From contig NZ_BLLH01000001.1 in the NCBI RefSeq assembly GCF_011170065.1, positions 372,001 through 436,000 on the forward strand: DNA of 64,000 bases, read 5' to 3'. The DNA is from Pseudolactococcus insecticola. Its GTDB lineage: Bacteria > Bacillota > Bacilli > Lactobacillales > Streptococcaceae. Below are positions 55,119-63,264 of this stretch, piece by piece. How positions within the stretch are numbered: the stretch's first letter is position 1; each line of letters starts with the position of its first letter. Position numbers and translations under genes: made by a program. The notes under the pieces are model-generated. The model saw only the letters and a program-made list of their open reading frames with translations, was not told where the DNA came from and made no database searches.

Positions 55119-55894
55119 CCTATACTTCTATCGTGTCAGAAAATCCAAACCTGCCTTATCAATTGCGGGTGGCGCATCTCTATGGCGACCTCATGAACAC
55201 TTATGGCGATAATGGCAATATTCTCATGCTCAAATATGTCGGCGAAAAACTAGGCGCTTCTATGCGTTTTGATGTGATTTCCCTTGGCGATGACTTTTCG
55301 GCCGATGACTACGATATCGTTTTCTTCGGTGGCGGTCAGGACTACGAGCAATTTATCGTCAGCCAAGACCTACCAACAAAAGCCGTTGAACTAAAAAAAT
55401 TCATCGAAAATGATGGCGCCATGCTTGCCATTTGCGGTGGTTTCCAACTCCTTGGTAAATACTATATTGAAGCAAATGGTCGCAAAATCGACGGCATTTC
55501 TGCCATGGATCATTACACGCTAAGTCAAGAAAATAACCGTTTTATCGGTGATATCGAGATTCATAATGATGAGTTTGATGAGACTTACTATGGTTTTGAA
55601 AATCATCAAGGTCGTACTTTTCTGTCAGATACACAAAAACCGCTTGGCAAGGTCATCTCAGGCCAAGGCAATAATAACGAAGACGGCACTGAGGGCATGA
55701 ACTATAAAAATGTCTACGCCTCATATTTTCATGGTCCAATCTTATCACGCAACGCTAGACTTGCCTATCGTATCGTGAGTAACGCCTTTCATCAGAAATA
55801 TCCCGAAGTCAGCATTCCGGCTTTTGAGGCGATTTTAGCTGATGAAGAAAAAGGGCAACAAATTACCGACAGCAAACGAAAAGCCGAGAAATAG
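55115..55894 (+). CDS. gatD: Lipid II isoglutaminyl synthase, glutaminase subunit GatD
   Basis: Releases ammonia from glutamine for MurT. 259 residues, class I amidotransferase-like. [16 protein letters not shown] near 25, [10 protein letters not shown] near 70, nucleophile Cys in [10 protein letters not shown] near 108, and catalytic His in SYFHGPIL near 208. Coupled to murT by ATGA. Confidence 0.95.
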   Translation: MTYTSIVSENPNLPYQLRVAHLYGDLMNTYGDNGNILMLKYVGEKLGASMRFDVISLGDDFSADDYDIVFFGGGQDYEQFIVSQDLPTKAVELKKFIENDGAMLAICGGFQLLGKYYIEANGRKIDGISAMDHYTLSQENNRFIGDIEIHNDEFDETYYGFENHQGRTFLSDTQKPLGKVISGQGNNNEDGTEGMNYKNVYASYFHGPILSRNARLAYRIVSNAFHQKYPEVSIPAFEAILADEEKGQQITDSKRKAEK

Positions 55895-55911
55895 AATTTC
55901 TCAGCTTTTTT
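55879..55911. terminator. Bidirectional terminator gatD / glmS
   Basis: AAAAGC.GAGAAAT pairs with ATTTCTC.GCTTTTTT; includes the gatD stop. Confidence 0.85.
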
Positions 55912-55914
55912 ATT

Positions 55915-57732
55915 TTATTCAACTGTAACAGACTTAGCCAAATTACGTGGTTTATCAACATCAAGACCACGATGCAGACTTGCATAATAGGCAATCAATT
56001 GTGTTGGAATGACCATTGAAATGCTTGATAGATACGGATGAACATTATTAATAATAATGTCGTCACCTAAGATTGCAGCATCCTGCTCGACAATCGTGAT
56101 GACATTGGCGCCACGCGCCACAACTTCTGAAATGTTACCACGTGTGTGCGCAGAGACTTTTGCATTGTTTGAAATCAAGGCTAAAACAGGTGTATTTTCT
56201 TCAATCAGCGCAATCGTGCCATGTTTGAGCTCTCCTGCTGCAAATCCTTCACATTGGATGTATGAGATTTCCTTGAGTTTAAGGCTGGCCTCCATTGCGA
56301 CATAGTAATCTTGTCCACGTCCGATGTAAAAGGCGTTGCGTGTTGTTTCAAGCAATCCTGCTACTTTGCTTTCAATCAAGGCTTTTTCAGACAATGTGGC
56401 TTCGATAGACTGAGCAACGATAGACAGTTCATGAACCACGTCAAATTTTGCTGCCTTGCCGTTTTTTATCTCGCTGCCAACAGCTTTTGCAAGAAAGGCG
56501 AGTGCCGCAATTTGCGCCGTGTAGGCTTTTGTTGAAGCTACTGCGATCTCAGGACCCGCATGCAATAACATGGTGAAATTTGCTTCACGAGAAAGCGTTG
56601 ATCCTGGTACATTTGTCACGGTCAGACTTGGGATACCAAGTTCATTTGCTTTGACGAGGACTTGGCGGCTATCAGCAGTTTCACCTGATTGTGACAAAAA
56701 GATGAAAAATGGCTTTTCTGATAGACGCGGCATGTTATAGCCCCACTCTGATGCGATACCTAACTCGACTGGTTTTTCAGTCAATTCTTCAAGTAAAAAC
56801 TTACTTGCGTAGCCAGCGTTATAAGACGTGCCCGCGGCAATGATATATAGGCGGTCTGCAGCGATAAGTGACTTTGTAATCTCAGAATCAACAGTAACAT
56901 TTCCTGTTGCATCAGCATAGACTTGGCTGAGTTTACGCATCACAGTAGGCTGTTCGTCGATTTCTTTGAGCATATAAAACGGATACGTGCCTTTGCCAAT
57001 ATCAGAAAGATCGAGCTCTGCTGTATAGCTATCACGTGACACTGATTGACCCGCTGCATCATGGATTTCAACAAGATCTTTCGTCAGAACGACTAATTCC
57101 TTATCATGGATCTCCATAAATTCGCTCGTCTCACGAATCATGGCCATGGCATCAGAACACACCATATTGTAGCCATCGCCAAGCCCAATCAGTAAAGGTG
57201 ACTTATTTTTAGCGACGTAAATCACGTCAGGTTCTGTTCTATCCATCAAAGCAAAGGCATATGAGCCTTTGATAATGGTTAAGGCTTTTTGGAAGGCGTC
57301 AAACGCGCTGAGACCTTCATTTTTGACAAGGGCTGCAATCAAATGCACCGCAATTTCTGTGTCAGTTTCACCATTGAAACTGTCATTTGCCAAATAGTCA
57401 TTTTTGATTTCTAAATAATTTTCAATCACGCCATTATGCACGAGGACAAAACGTGCGTCAGAAGAGGTATGCGGATGTGCATTTTTTTCTGATGGCTTAC
57501 CGTGCGTTGCCCAGCGTGTATGACCAATGCCAGCTGTTCCTGCGACATCGATTCCAATCTTTTCACGCAAATCAGCAATGCGCCCAACTGATTTGATGAG
57601 TTTTCCATCTTGTGTCGGGTCTGTCACATAAATTCCTGCACTATCATAGCCTCGATATTCCAGCTTTTCAAGACCCTGCATCAAAATATCACGTGTATTT
57701 TTACTGCCAACAACGCCAACGATTCCACACAT
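55915..57732 (-). CDS. glmS: Glucosamine-6-phosphate synthase (isomerizing)
   Basis: Glutamine plus fructose-6-P to glucosamine-6-P, entry to cell wall amino sugars. 605 residues. Cys2 (MCGIVGVVGS) is the glutaminase nucleophile, YRGYDSAGI near 28, two SIS domains (SQSGETADS near 350) and the C-terminal PRNLAKSVTVE. Shine-Dalgarno AGGAGA. Promoter TTGACA-17-TATGAT with NagR-like sites on both sides. No glmS ribozyme was seen in the 125-base leader region. Confidence 0.97.
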   Translation of the reverse strand: MCGIVGVVGSKNTRDILMQGLEKLEYRGYDSAGIYVTDPTQDGKLIKSVGRIADLREKIGIDVAGTAGIGHTRWATHGKPSEKNAHPHTSSDARFVLVHNGVIENYLEIKNDYLANDSFNGETDTEIAVHLIAALVKNEGLSAFDAFQKALTIIKGSYAFALMDRTEPDVIYVAKNKSPLLIGLGDGYNMVCSDAMAMIRETSEFMEIHDKELVVLTKDLVEIHDAAGQSVSRDSYTAELDLSDIGKGTYPFYMLKEIDEQPTVMRKLSQVYADATGNVTVDSEITKSLIAADRLYIIAAGTSYNAGYASKFLLEELTEKPVELGIASEWGYNMPRLSEKPFFIFLSQSGETADSRQVLVKANELGIPSLTVTNVPGSTLSREANFTMLLHAGPEIAVASTKAYTAQIAALAFLAKAVGSEIKNGKAAKFDVVHELSIVAQSIEATLSEKALIESKVAGLLETTRNAFYIGRGQDYYVAMEASLKLKEISYIQCEGFAAGELKHGTIALIEENTPVLALISNNAKVSAHTRGNISEVVARGANVITIVEQDAAILGDDIIINNVHPYLSSISMVIPTQLIAYYASLHRGLDVDKPRNLAKSVTVE

Positions 57733-57752
57733 ATTAATTTCTCCTGTTTATA

Positions 57753-57768
57753 ATTGGTATAGGTCAAT
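57753..57768. promoter_or_regulatory. NagR-like operator, downstream of the glmS start site
   Basis: ATTGGTATAGGTCAAT, an imperfect palindrome, about +21 to +36 in the glmS leader. Confidence 0.7.
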
Positions 57769-57795
57769 ATTCCAATTAAGGAACTTGATATATGT

Positions 57796-57824
57796 ATCAT
57801 AAACTAATGTTTTTGCGTTGTCAA
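57796..57824 (-). promoter_or_regulatory. Promoter of glmS
   Basis: Minus strand TTGACA (57819-57824), 17 bases, TATGAT (57796-57801). Confidence 0.85.
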
Positions 57825-57841
57825 GCGAAAATTTAAAATAT

Positions 57842-57857
57842 ATTGGTATAGTGGTAT
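57842..57857. promoter_or_regulatory. NagR-like operator, upstream of the glmS promoter
   Basis: ATTGGTATAGTGGTAT, sharing the ATTGGTATAG core. It abuts the 3' end of hdiR. Confidence 0.6.
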
Positions 57858-58571
57858 TTAGACATCAACTGGAAAGAAATTGCCGATAATCTTCCCAACA
57901 ATTCGGGGTTCTTCGTCAAATGGTGCAAACTTGTCTTTGTATTTTTCGTTGATTGAAACGAGCCTTAACCCACCTGCTTCTTTATAGACTTTTTTGATAT
58001 AGGTCTGTCCGTCCCAATCGATTGCGTAGATGGCACCGTCATAGTCAAAGCTGCTGTCCTTGATGAGCGCAACTGATCCGTCCTCGTAAACTGGTTCCAT
58101 CGAGTCACCGTAGACCCAGCTTGCAAAGTCATAGGACATCTCTGCATCAAAGTAAACTGTGTCGTAGCTCCCGTCGCCCATATAGGAAAATCCTGTCCCG
58201 GCCGATAGTTTTTCGTAGACTTTGTAAGGAAAAAGTTGGACGACTTCTTGTGTTTCATCCTCTATTTGGGCTGTTTTTTCTTGATTTTGCGCAGCTAACT
58301 GCGCTTGTGTGTAGGTCATGACTTTGTCCTTTCGTTCCTTGTTTAAGTCGTTAAATGTCTGCAGCAACTCTTGTGCCGCATCTTTTGTTAAGTCAGAAAG
58401 CTCCACATCAAAGAGCACTGAGAGCTTCTGTAAATTTTGCAATCTAGGCTTTGAAGTCCCCTGCTCCCAGGCAAAATACGAGGTGTTCGCCACACCAATC
58501 TCCTTTGCAACTTGGCGCTGAGACAAGTTTTTCTCAACACGAAATTTCTTAATATTTTCTGCTAGTGACAT
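57858..58571 (-). CDS. hdiR: HdiR-like XRE/S24 repressor
   Basis: LexA-like self-cleaving repressor, 237 residues. N-terminal XRE HTH (SQRQVAKEIGVANTSYFAWE, near 18-37), linker, then an S24 peptidase domain: the cleavage pair Ala-Gly in LSAGTGF near 124, nucleophile Ser in YGDSMEPVY near 156 and Lys in YIKKVYKE near 194. In L. lactis HdiR is the heat- and DNA-damage-inducible regulator. Shine-Dalgarno GAGGAAA. Its promoter carries an inverted repeat at the start site. Confidence 0.9.
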   Translation of the reverse strand: MSLAENIKKFRVEKNLSQRQVAKEIGVANTSYFAWEQGTSKPRLQNLQKLSVLFDVELSDLTKDAAQELLQTFNDLNKERKDKVMTYTQAQLAAQNQEKTAQIEDETQEVVQLFPYKVYEKLSAGTGFSYMGDGSYDTVYFDAEMSYDFASWVYGDSMEPVYEDGSVALIKDSSFDYDGAIYAIDWDGQTYIKKVYKEAGGLRLVSINEKYKDKFAPFDEEPRIVGKIIGNFFPVDV

Positions 58572-58613
58572 TATTTCCTCGATTCATATAGTTGATAATC
58601 ACGCTAAAAAAAC

Positions 58614-58632
58614 GTTAGCTTTTAAAACTAAC
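58614..58632. promoter_or_regulatory. Putative HdiR operator
   Basis: GTTAGCTTTTAAAACTAAC: GTTAG and CTAAC arms around a 9-base AT-rich centre, covering +1 of the hdiR promoter. Confidence 0.6.
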
Positions 58633-58635
58633 ATC

Positions 58636-58664
58636 ATTATAATATTTCAAGTCCCATCTGTCAA
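58636..58664 (-). promoter_or_regulatory. Promoter of hdiR
   Basis: Minus strand TTGACA (58659-58664), 17 bases, TATAAT (58636-58641): consensus in both hexamers. Confidence 0.85.
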
Positions 58665-58680
58665 ATCCTAAATATTTTGA

Positions 58681-58686
58681 TATAAT
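58681..58686 (+). promoter_or_regulatory. -10 of plsY, leaderless type
   Basis: TATAAT followed by six bases (AGAAAG) and ATG 58693. Confidence 0.65.
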
Positions 58687-58692
58687 AGAAAG

Positions 58693-59334
58693 ATGATAAC
58701 CTTACTACTATTATTGATTGCCTACTTACTTGGCTCAATCCCTTCTGGTCTCTGGATAGGCAAGTTATTCTTTCATAAAAATTTACGTGACTTTGGCTCA
58801 GGCAATACTGGCACGACCAATACATTTCGAATATTAGGAAAAAAAGCAGGCAGCGTCGTTTTTGCCGTGGATCTACTCAAAGGAACACTTGCCACGCTTT
58901 TGCCAGCGATGTTAGGTCTTCACACCTTTTCTCCAGCGCTATTTGGCCTATTTGCTGTTTTAGGGCATACTTTTTCTATCTTTGATCATTTTCACGGTGG
59001 TAAAGCTGTCGCAACGACTGCGGGGCTGATTTTGGGCTATAATCCAGTTTTTGTTCTCTTTCTCCTAGTTATTTTTGCCATCACACTCTATTTATTTAGC
59101 ATGGTGTCCTTATCAAGTGTGATTGCAGCGATTGTAGCTGCAATTTCAGTTCTCATCATGCCCGCCTTTCATGTTATTTTCGGTTCATACGATTGGTTGT
59201 TTACGATTATCATCTTATTTTTGGTTGGATTTATCGTCATTCGCCACCGAGAAAATCTAGCAAGGATTCATGCCAAGTCTGAAAACATTGTTAGCTTTGG
59301 TCGTAATCTCACACACCAAAAACACAACATATAG
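58693..59334 (+). CDS. plsY: Acyl-phosphate glycerol-3-phosphate acyltransferase
   Basis: Makes lysophosphatidate, the first step of phospholipid synthesis. 213 residues, about five membrane helices. The three loop motifs are [13 protein letters not shown] near 12, [12 protein letters not shown] near 36 and [19 protein letters not shown] near 95. Divergent from hdiR. The -10 ends six bases before ATG. The stop codon lies inside the first NrdR box of the following operon. Confidence 0.95.
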   Translation: MITLLLLLIAYLLGSIPSGLWIGKLFFHKNLRDFGSGNTGTTNTFRILGKKAGSVVFAVDLLKGTLATLLPAMLGLHTFSPALFGLFAVLGHTFSIFDHFHGGKAVATTAGLILGYNPVFVLFLLVIFAITLYLFSMVSLSSVIAAIVAAISVLIMPAFHVIFGSYDWLFTIIILFLVGFIVIRHRENLARIHAKSENIVSFGRNLTHQKHNI

Positions 59335-59337
59335 TGT
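59322..59337. promoter_or_regulatory. NrdR box 1
   Basis: ACACAACATATAGTGT, near-perfect palindrome matching ACACWATATNTTGTGT closely; overlaps the plsY stop. Confidence 0.75.
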
Positions 59338-59352
59338 TCGACAAAATAAAAA

Positions 59353-59368
59353 TCACAATATCTAGTTA
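59353..59368. promoter_or_regulatory. NrdR box 2
   Basis: TCACAATATCTAGTTA, weaker, exactly 31 bases after box 1 (about three helical turns), the usual tandem spacing. Confidence 0.6.
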
Positions 59369-59374
59369 AAATAA

Positions 59375-59403
59375 TTGACTAGGTATTTTTTTATTGATAG
59401 AAT
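59375..59403 (+). promoter_or_regulatory. Promoter of nrdHIEF
   Basis: TTGACT, 17 bases, TAGAAT with extended TGA at 59395-59397. Confidence 0.8.
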
Positions 59404-59438
59404 AAGAACATATTAAAAGAATAAAGGTGGTAATCAAT

Positions 59439-59657
59439 ATGGTCACAGTATTTTCAAAAAACAACTGCATGCAGTGCAAAATGGTCAAAAAATGGTTAGA
59501 TGACAAGTCTGTCGATTTCAAAGAAATTAACATTGATGAGGAACCTGCCTACATTGAACAAATCAAATCAATGGGCTTCATGGCGGCGCCTGTCATCATC
59601 AAAGATGACATTGCTTTTTCAGGATTTCGTCCTGCGGAACTCGCAAAACTCGCATGA
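59439..59657 (+). CDS. nrdH: Glutaredoxin-like NrdH
   Basis: Electron donor for class Ib ribonucleotide reductase. 72 residues, redox motif CMQC at about 10-13, followed by WLDDKSVDFKEINIDEEP and FSGFRPAELAKL at the end. ATG 59439 with AAAGGTGG is chosen over the upstream in-frame start. Overlaps nrdI by ATGA. Confidence 0.95.
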   Translation: MVTVFSKNNCMQCKMVKKWLDDKSVDFKEINIDEEPAYIEQIKSMGFMAAPVIIKDDIAFSGFRPAELAKLA

Positions 59658-60010
59658 AAATCGCCTACTACAGCATCACGCGCCAAGTTGAACGTTTTGT
59701 CAAAAAACTCGATCACCCTTTTTTCAATATCTTGCAGGCTGATGAGTTGCTAAATGACGACAACTTCATCTTGATTATCCCAACTTATGAGCAAGAAATG
59801 CTCCAAGAAGTCTGGGAGTTTATGTCTGATTATGGCAAACAGTGTTTAGGTGTGATTGGCTCTGGCAACCGTAATTTTGCCGACGAATTTATCTATTCAG
59901 CAAACGACATCTCGCGTGACTTTCACGTACCACTGCTCTACGCATTTGAGTTTAGTGGCACAGATGCTGATGTCAAAACAGTTAAAAGGATTATCGAAAA
60001 TGTCTCTTAA
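59654..60010 (+). CDS. nrdI: Flavodoxin-like NrdI
   Basis: Generates the oxidant that assembles the Mn-tyrosyl cofactor of NrdF. 118 residues: YYSITRQVERFVKKL near 5, PTYEQEM near 43 and IGSGNRNFADEFIYSAN near 66 (flavin loops). Coupled to nrdH by ATGA; its end overlaps nrdE by 11 bases. Confidence 0.94.
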   Translation: MKIAYYSITRQVERFVKKLDHPFFNILQADELLNDDNFILIIPTYEQEMLQEVWEFMSDYGKQCLGVIGSGNRNFADEFIYSANDISRDFHVPLLYAFEFSGTDADVKTVKRIIENVS

Positions 60011-62156
60011 AAATCTCGGCGAAGTATCATACTTTCGCCTCAATAATGAAATCAATATCCCTGTCAATGGGCAAATCCCTTTGCACCGCGATCATGATGC
60101 ACTAGATGCGTTTTTTGCAGAAAATGTCACGCCAAACTACATGACTTTTGACAGTCTTGAAGCACGCTTTGACTATCTGCTCAAACATGATTATATCGAA
60201 CGTGCTTTTCTTGAAAAATATGACTTTTCTTTTGTCAAATCGCTCAATGATTGGCTCTACGCGCAAAATTTCAAGTTTAAGTCATTTATGGCGGCTTATA
60301 AATTTTACCAACAATATGCGCTCCATACAAATGACGGAACTGCTTATTTGGAGCATCTCGAAGACCGTGTGCTTTTGAATGCCCTTTATTTTGCTGATGG
60401 CAATGAAGAAATGGCGCGTCAGATTGCTGATGAGATGATCAATCAGCGTTATCAACCTGCAACGCCTAGCTTTTTAAACGCTGGTCGCAGTCGCCGTGGT
60501 GAGCTTGTCAGCTGTTTTTTGATTCAAACGACTGATGATATGAACTCGATTGGTCGTTCGGTCAACTCAGCACTTCAACTCTCACGTATTGGTGGTGGCG
60601 TTGGGCTCAATCTCTCTAACTTGCGTGAGGCAGGGGCGCCAATTAAAGGGATTGAAAATGCCGCAAGCGGCGTTGTGCCTGTCATGAAACTTTATGAAGA
60701 TAGTTTTTCATATTCTAACCAACTTGGCCAACGTCAAGGGGCTGGTGTGACCTATCTGAGTGTTTTCCATCCAGATATTATCGCTTTTTTGTCGACCAAA
60801 AAAGAAAATGCCGATGAAAAAATTCGCGTCAAAACGCTGTCACTTGGTGTGACTGTCCCTGACAAATACTATGAACTCGTGCGTGACAATGCCGATATGT
60901 TCTTGTTTAGCCCTTATGACGTTGAACGAATCTATGGTAAGCCGTTTAGTTATGTTGATATAACAGCTGAGTATGATCGTATGGCCGCAAATCCTAACAT
61001 CAAAAAATATCGGATTCGTGCGCGTGATTTGGAACAAGAAATTGCAAAATTGCAACAAGAATCTGGCTATCCCTATATCGTCAATATCGACACGGCAAAT
61101 AAAGCCAATCCTATCGACGGTAGAATCGTCATGAGTAATCTGTGTTCTGAGATTCTCCAAGTCCAAACGCCGAGCCTGCTCAACGAAGATCAGACTTATC
61201 AAACACTTGGCACAGATATTTCATGTAATCTCGGCTCAACTAATGTGGTCAATCTCATGCAAACAACTGACTTTGAAAAATCAATTGATGCTATGGTGCA
61301 TGCCCTGACATTTGTGACAGACAACTCTGACATCTCAAGCGTGCCAACTGTTCAAAATGGCAATCAACAAGCACATACAATGGGACTTGGTGCCATGGGA
61401 CTTCACTCCTACTTTGCCCAAAACCATATCGTGTATGGCAGTCCTGAATCAATCGAATTTACCGATGTTTATTTTGAATTGCTGAATTTTTATACACTAA
61501 AATCATCCAATAAAATCGCGCGTGAACGTGGTGTGTCATTTGCTAATTTTGAGCGTTCAAAATACGCTGACGGTTCTTATTTTGATGATTATATTGCGTC
61601 TAACAAAGTGCTGTCAGAAAAAGTTGCTAGCTTATTTGACGGCATTGCCGTGCCGACTAGCGCTGACTGGGCACGGCTCAAGGCTGATATTCAAGCTGAT
61701 GGCCTTTATCACCAAAATCGTTTGGCTGTGGCGCCAAATGGCTCGATTTCTTATATCAACGACGTTTCTGCAAGTATTCACCCCATTACCCAACGCATCG
61801 AAGAACGTCAAGAAAAGAAAACAGGCAAAATCTACTATCCCGCACGTGGTCTTGCGACGGACACGATTCCTTACTATACGAGCGCTTACGATATGGATAT
61901 GCGCCGTGTGATCGATGTTTATGCAGCCGCAACCAAGCACGTCGATCAAGGGTTGTCTATGACTTTGTTCATGCGTAGCGACATTCCACGTGGCATCTAT
62001 GAGTGGAAAACAGACACCAAACAAACCACGCGCGATCTCAATATTTTGCGTAATTATGCGCATCATAAGGGTGTGAAGTCGATTTATTACGTGCGTACCT
62101 TCACGGATAACGGCGATGAAGTCGGTGCCAATCAATGTGAATCTTGTGTGATTTAA
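60000..62156 (+). CDS. nrdE: Class Ib ribonucleotide reductase large subunit
   Basis: Reduces ribonucleoside diphosphates. 718 residues. LVSCFLIQTTD near 170 (active-site Cys), GGGVGLNLSNLR near 200, NLCSEI near 380 (Asn-x-Cys-x-Glu), SCNLGS near 407 (partner Cys), and the C-terminal redox tail CESCVI. ATG 60000 with AAAGGA upstream; it lies within the last codons of nrdI. Confidence 0.97.
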   Translation: MSLKNLGEVSYFRLNNEINIPVNGQIPLHRDHDALDAFFAENVTPNYMTFDSLEARFDYLLKHDYIERAFLEKYDFSFVKSLNDWLYAQNFKFKSFMAAYKFYQQYALHTNDGTAYLEHLEDRVLLNALYFADGNEEMARQIADEMINQRYQPATPSFLNAGRSRRGELVSCFLIQTTDDMNSIGRSVNSALQLSRIGGGVGLNLSNLREAGAPIKGIENAASGVVPVMKLYEDSFSYSNQLGQRQGAGVTYLSVFHPDIIAFLSTKKENADEKIRVKTLSLGVTVPDKYYELVRDNADMFLFSPYDVERIYGKPFSYVDITAEYDRMAANPNIKKYRIRARDLEQEIAKLQQESGYPYIVNIDTANKANPIDGRIVMSNLCSEILQVQTPSLLNEDQTYQTLGTDISCNLGSTNVVNLMQTTDFEKSIDAMVHALTFVTDNSDISSVPTVQNGNQQAHTMGLGAMGLHSYFAQNHIVYGSPESIEFTDVYFELLNFYTLKSSNKIARERGVSFANFERSKYADGSYFDDYIASNKVLSEKVASLFDGIAVPTSADWARLKADIQADGLYHQNRLAVAPNGSISYINDVSASIHPITQRIEERQEKKTGKIYYPARGLATDTIPYYTSAYDMDMRRVIDVYAAATKHVDQGLSMTLFMRSDIPRGIYEWKTDTKQTTRDLNILRNYAHHKGVKSIYYVRTFTDNGDEVGANQCESCVI

Positions 62157-62171
62157 GGAAAAATGATAAGA

Positions 62172-63134
62172 ATGATAAACCAAAACTATACGAAAGCAAT
62201 CAACTGGAACAATATCGAAGATTTGATTGACAAATCGACTTGGGAAAAACTCACGGAACAATTTTGGCTTGACACACGGATTCCCTTGTCAAATGACTTG
62301 GACGATTGGCGTAGCCTGACTGCTGATGAGCGTGATCTGGTCAGCCATGTCTTTGGCGGGCTGACCCTGCTTGATACTGTTCAGTCTGACTCAGGAATGG
62401 ACTCGCTGCGTGCAGATGCAAGAACCCAGCACGAAGAGGCTGTACTCAATAACATTCAGTTCATGGAGTCGGTTCACGCTAAGTCCTATTCGTCAATCTT
62501 TTCAACATTGAACACCAAAACTGAGATTGATGCCATCTTTGCCTGGATCGATGCCAATGAAAATCTGCAGTATAAAGCACAAAAAGTAACTGAAATTTAT
62601 AAAAATGGCAGTCCACTTGAAAAGAAAATCGCATCCGTTTTTCTTGAAACTTTCCTATTTTATAGCGGATTTTATACGCCTTTGTACTACCTTGGCAATA
62701 ATAAACTGGCCAATGTCGCAGAGATTATCAAGCTGATCATTCGTGATGAGTCGGTTCATGGGACTTATATCGGTTATAAGTTTCAGTTGGGCTTTAACGA
62801 TCTGTCAGATGCTGAGCAAGAAACGCTCAAAAACTGGGCTTACGAGCTACTTTACGACCTTTATGCCAATGAAGAAATTTATACAGACGCGCTTTACGGA
62901 CCACTTGGCTGGGCAGAAGATGTCAAAACCTTCTTGCGCTACAATGCTAATAAAGCTTTGATGAATTTAGGTTTTGATGCACTTTTTCCAGATACTGCTG
63001 GGGATGTCAATCCGATTGTTATGAACGGTTTGTCAACCGGTACAGCTAACCACGACTTCTTTAGTCAAGTCGGTAATGGCTATCTACTTGGTCAGGTTGA
63101 GGCTATGTCCGATGATGATTATAACTTTGACTAG
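62172..63134 (+). CDS. nrdF: Class Ib ribonucleotide reductase small subunit
   Basis: Carries the dimanganese/diiron tyrosyl radical. 320 residues. INWNNIEDLIDKSTW near 9, ligands in LLDTVQSDSGM and QFMESVHAKSYS near 90-100 (E-x-x-H), FYSGFYTPLYYLGN near 160 and RDESVHGTYIGY near 190 (E-x-x-H). ATG 62163 is also possible but is only two bases from AAGGAA. Last gene of nrdHIEF. Confidence 0.95.
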   Translation: MINQNYTKAINWNNIEDLIDKSTWEKLTEQFWLDTRIPLSNDLDDWRSLTADERDLVSHVFGGLTLLDTVQSDSGMDSLRADARTQHEEAVLNNIQFMESVHAKSYSSIFSTLNTKTEIDAIFAWIDANENLQYKAQKVTEIYKNGSPLEKKIASVFLETFLFYSGFYTPLYYLGNNKLANVAEIIKLIIRDESVHGTYIGYKFQLGFNDLSDAEQETLKNWAYELLYDLYANEEIYTDALYGPLGWAEDVKTFLRYNANKALMNLGFDALFPDTAGDVNPIVMNGLSTGTANHDFFSQVGNGYLLGQVEAMSDDDYNFD

Positions 63135-63147
63135 ATTTTAATGATAT

Positions 63148-63188
63148 AAAAACAGACTGCTGTCGTTCTTATAAGCAGTCTGTTTTTT
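63148..63188 (+). terminator. Terminator of nrdHIEF
   Basis: AAAAACAGACTGCT pairs with AGCAGTCTGTTTTTT. Confidence 0.88.
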
Positions 63189-63264
63189 AAATCTCACATA
63201 TCATTTAGGAAAGCGCCTACATTTTTATATAATAGAGATATATGAAAAGTGAGGTAAATCAACT

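Noticed and set aside
57733-57841. glmS ribozyme
   Set aside because: The glmS leader is too short and lacks the ribozyme core; NagR-like sites explain the control better.
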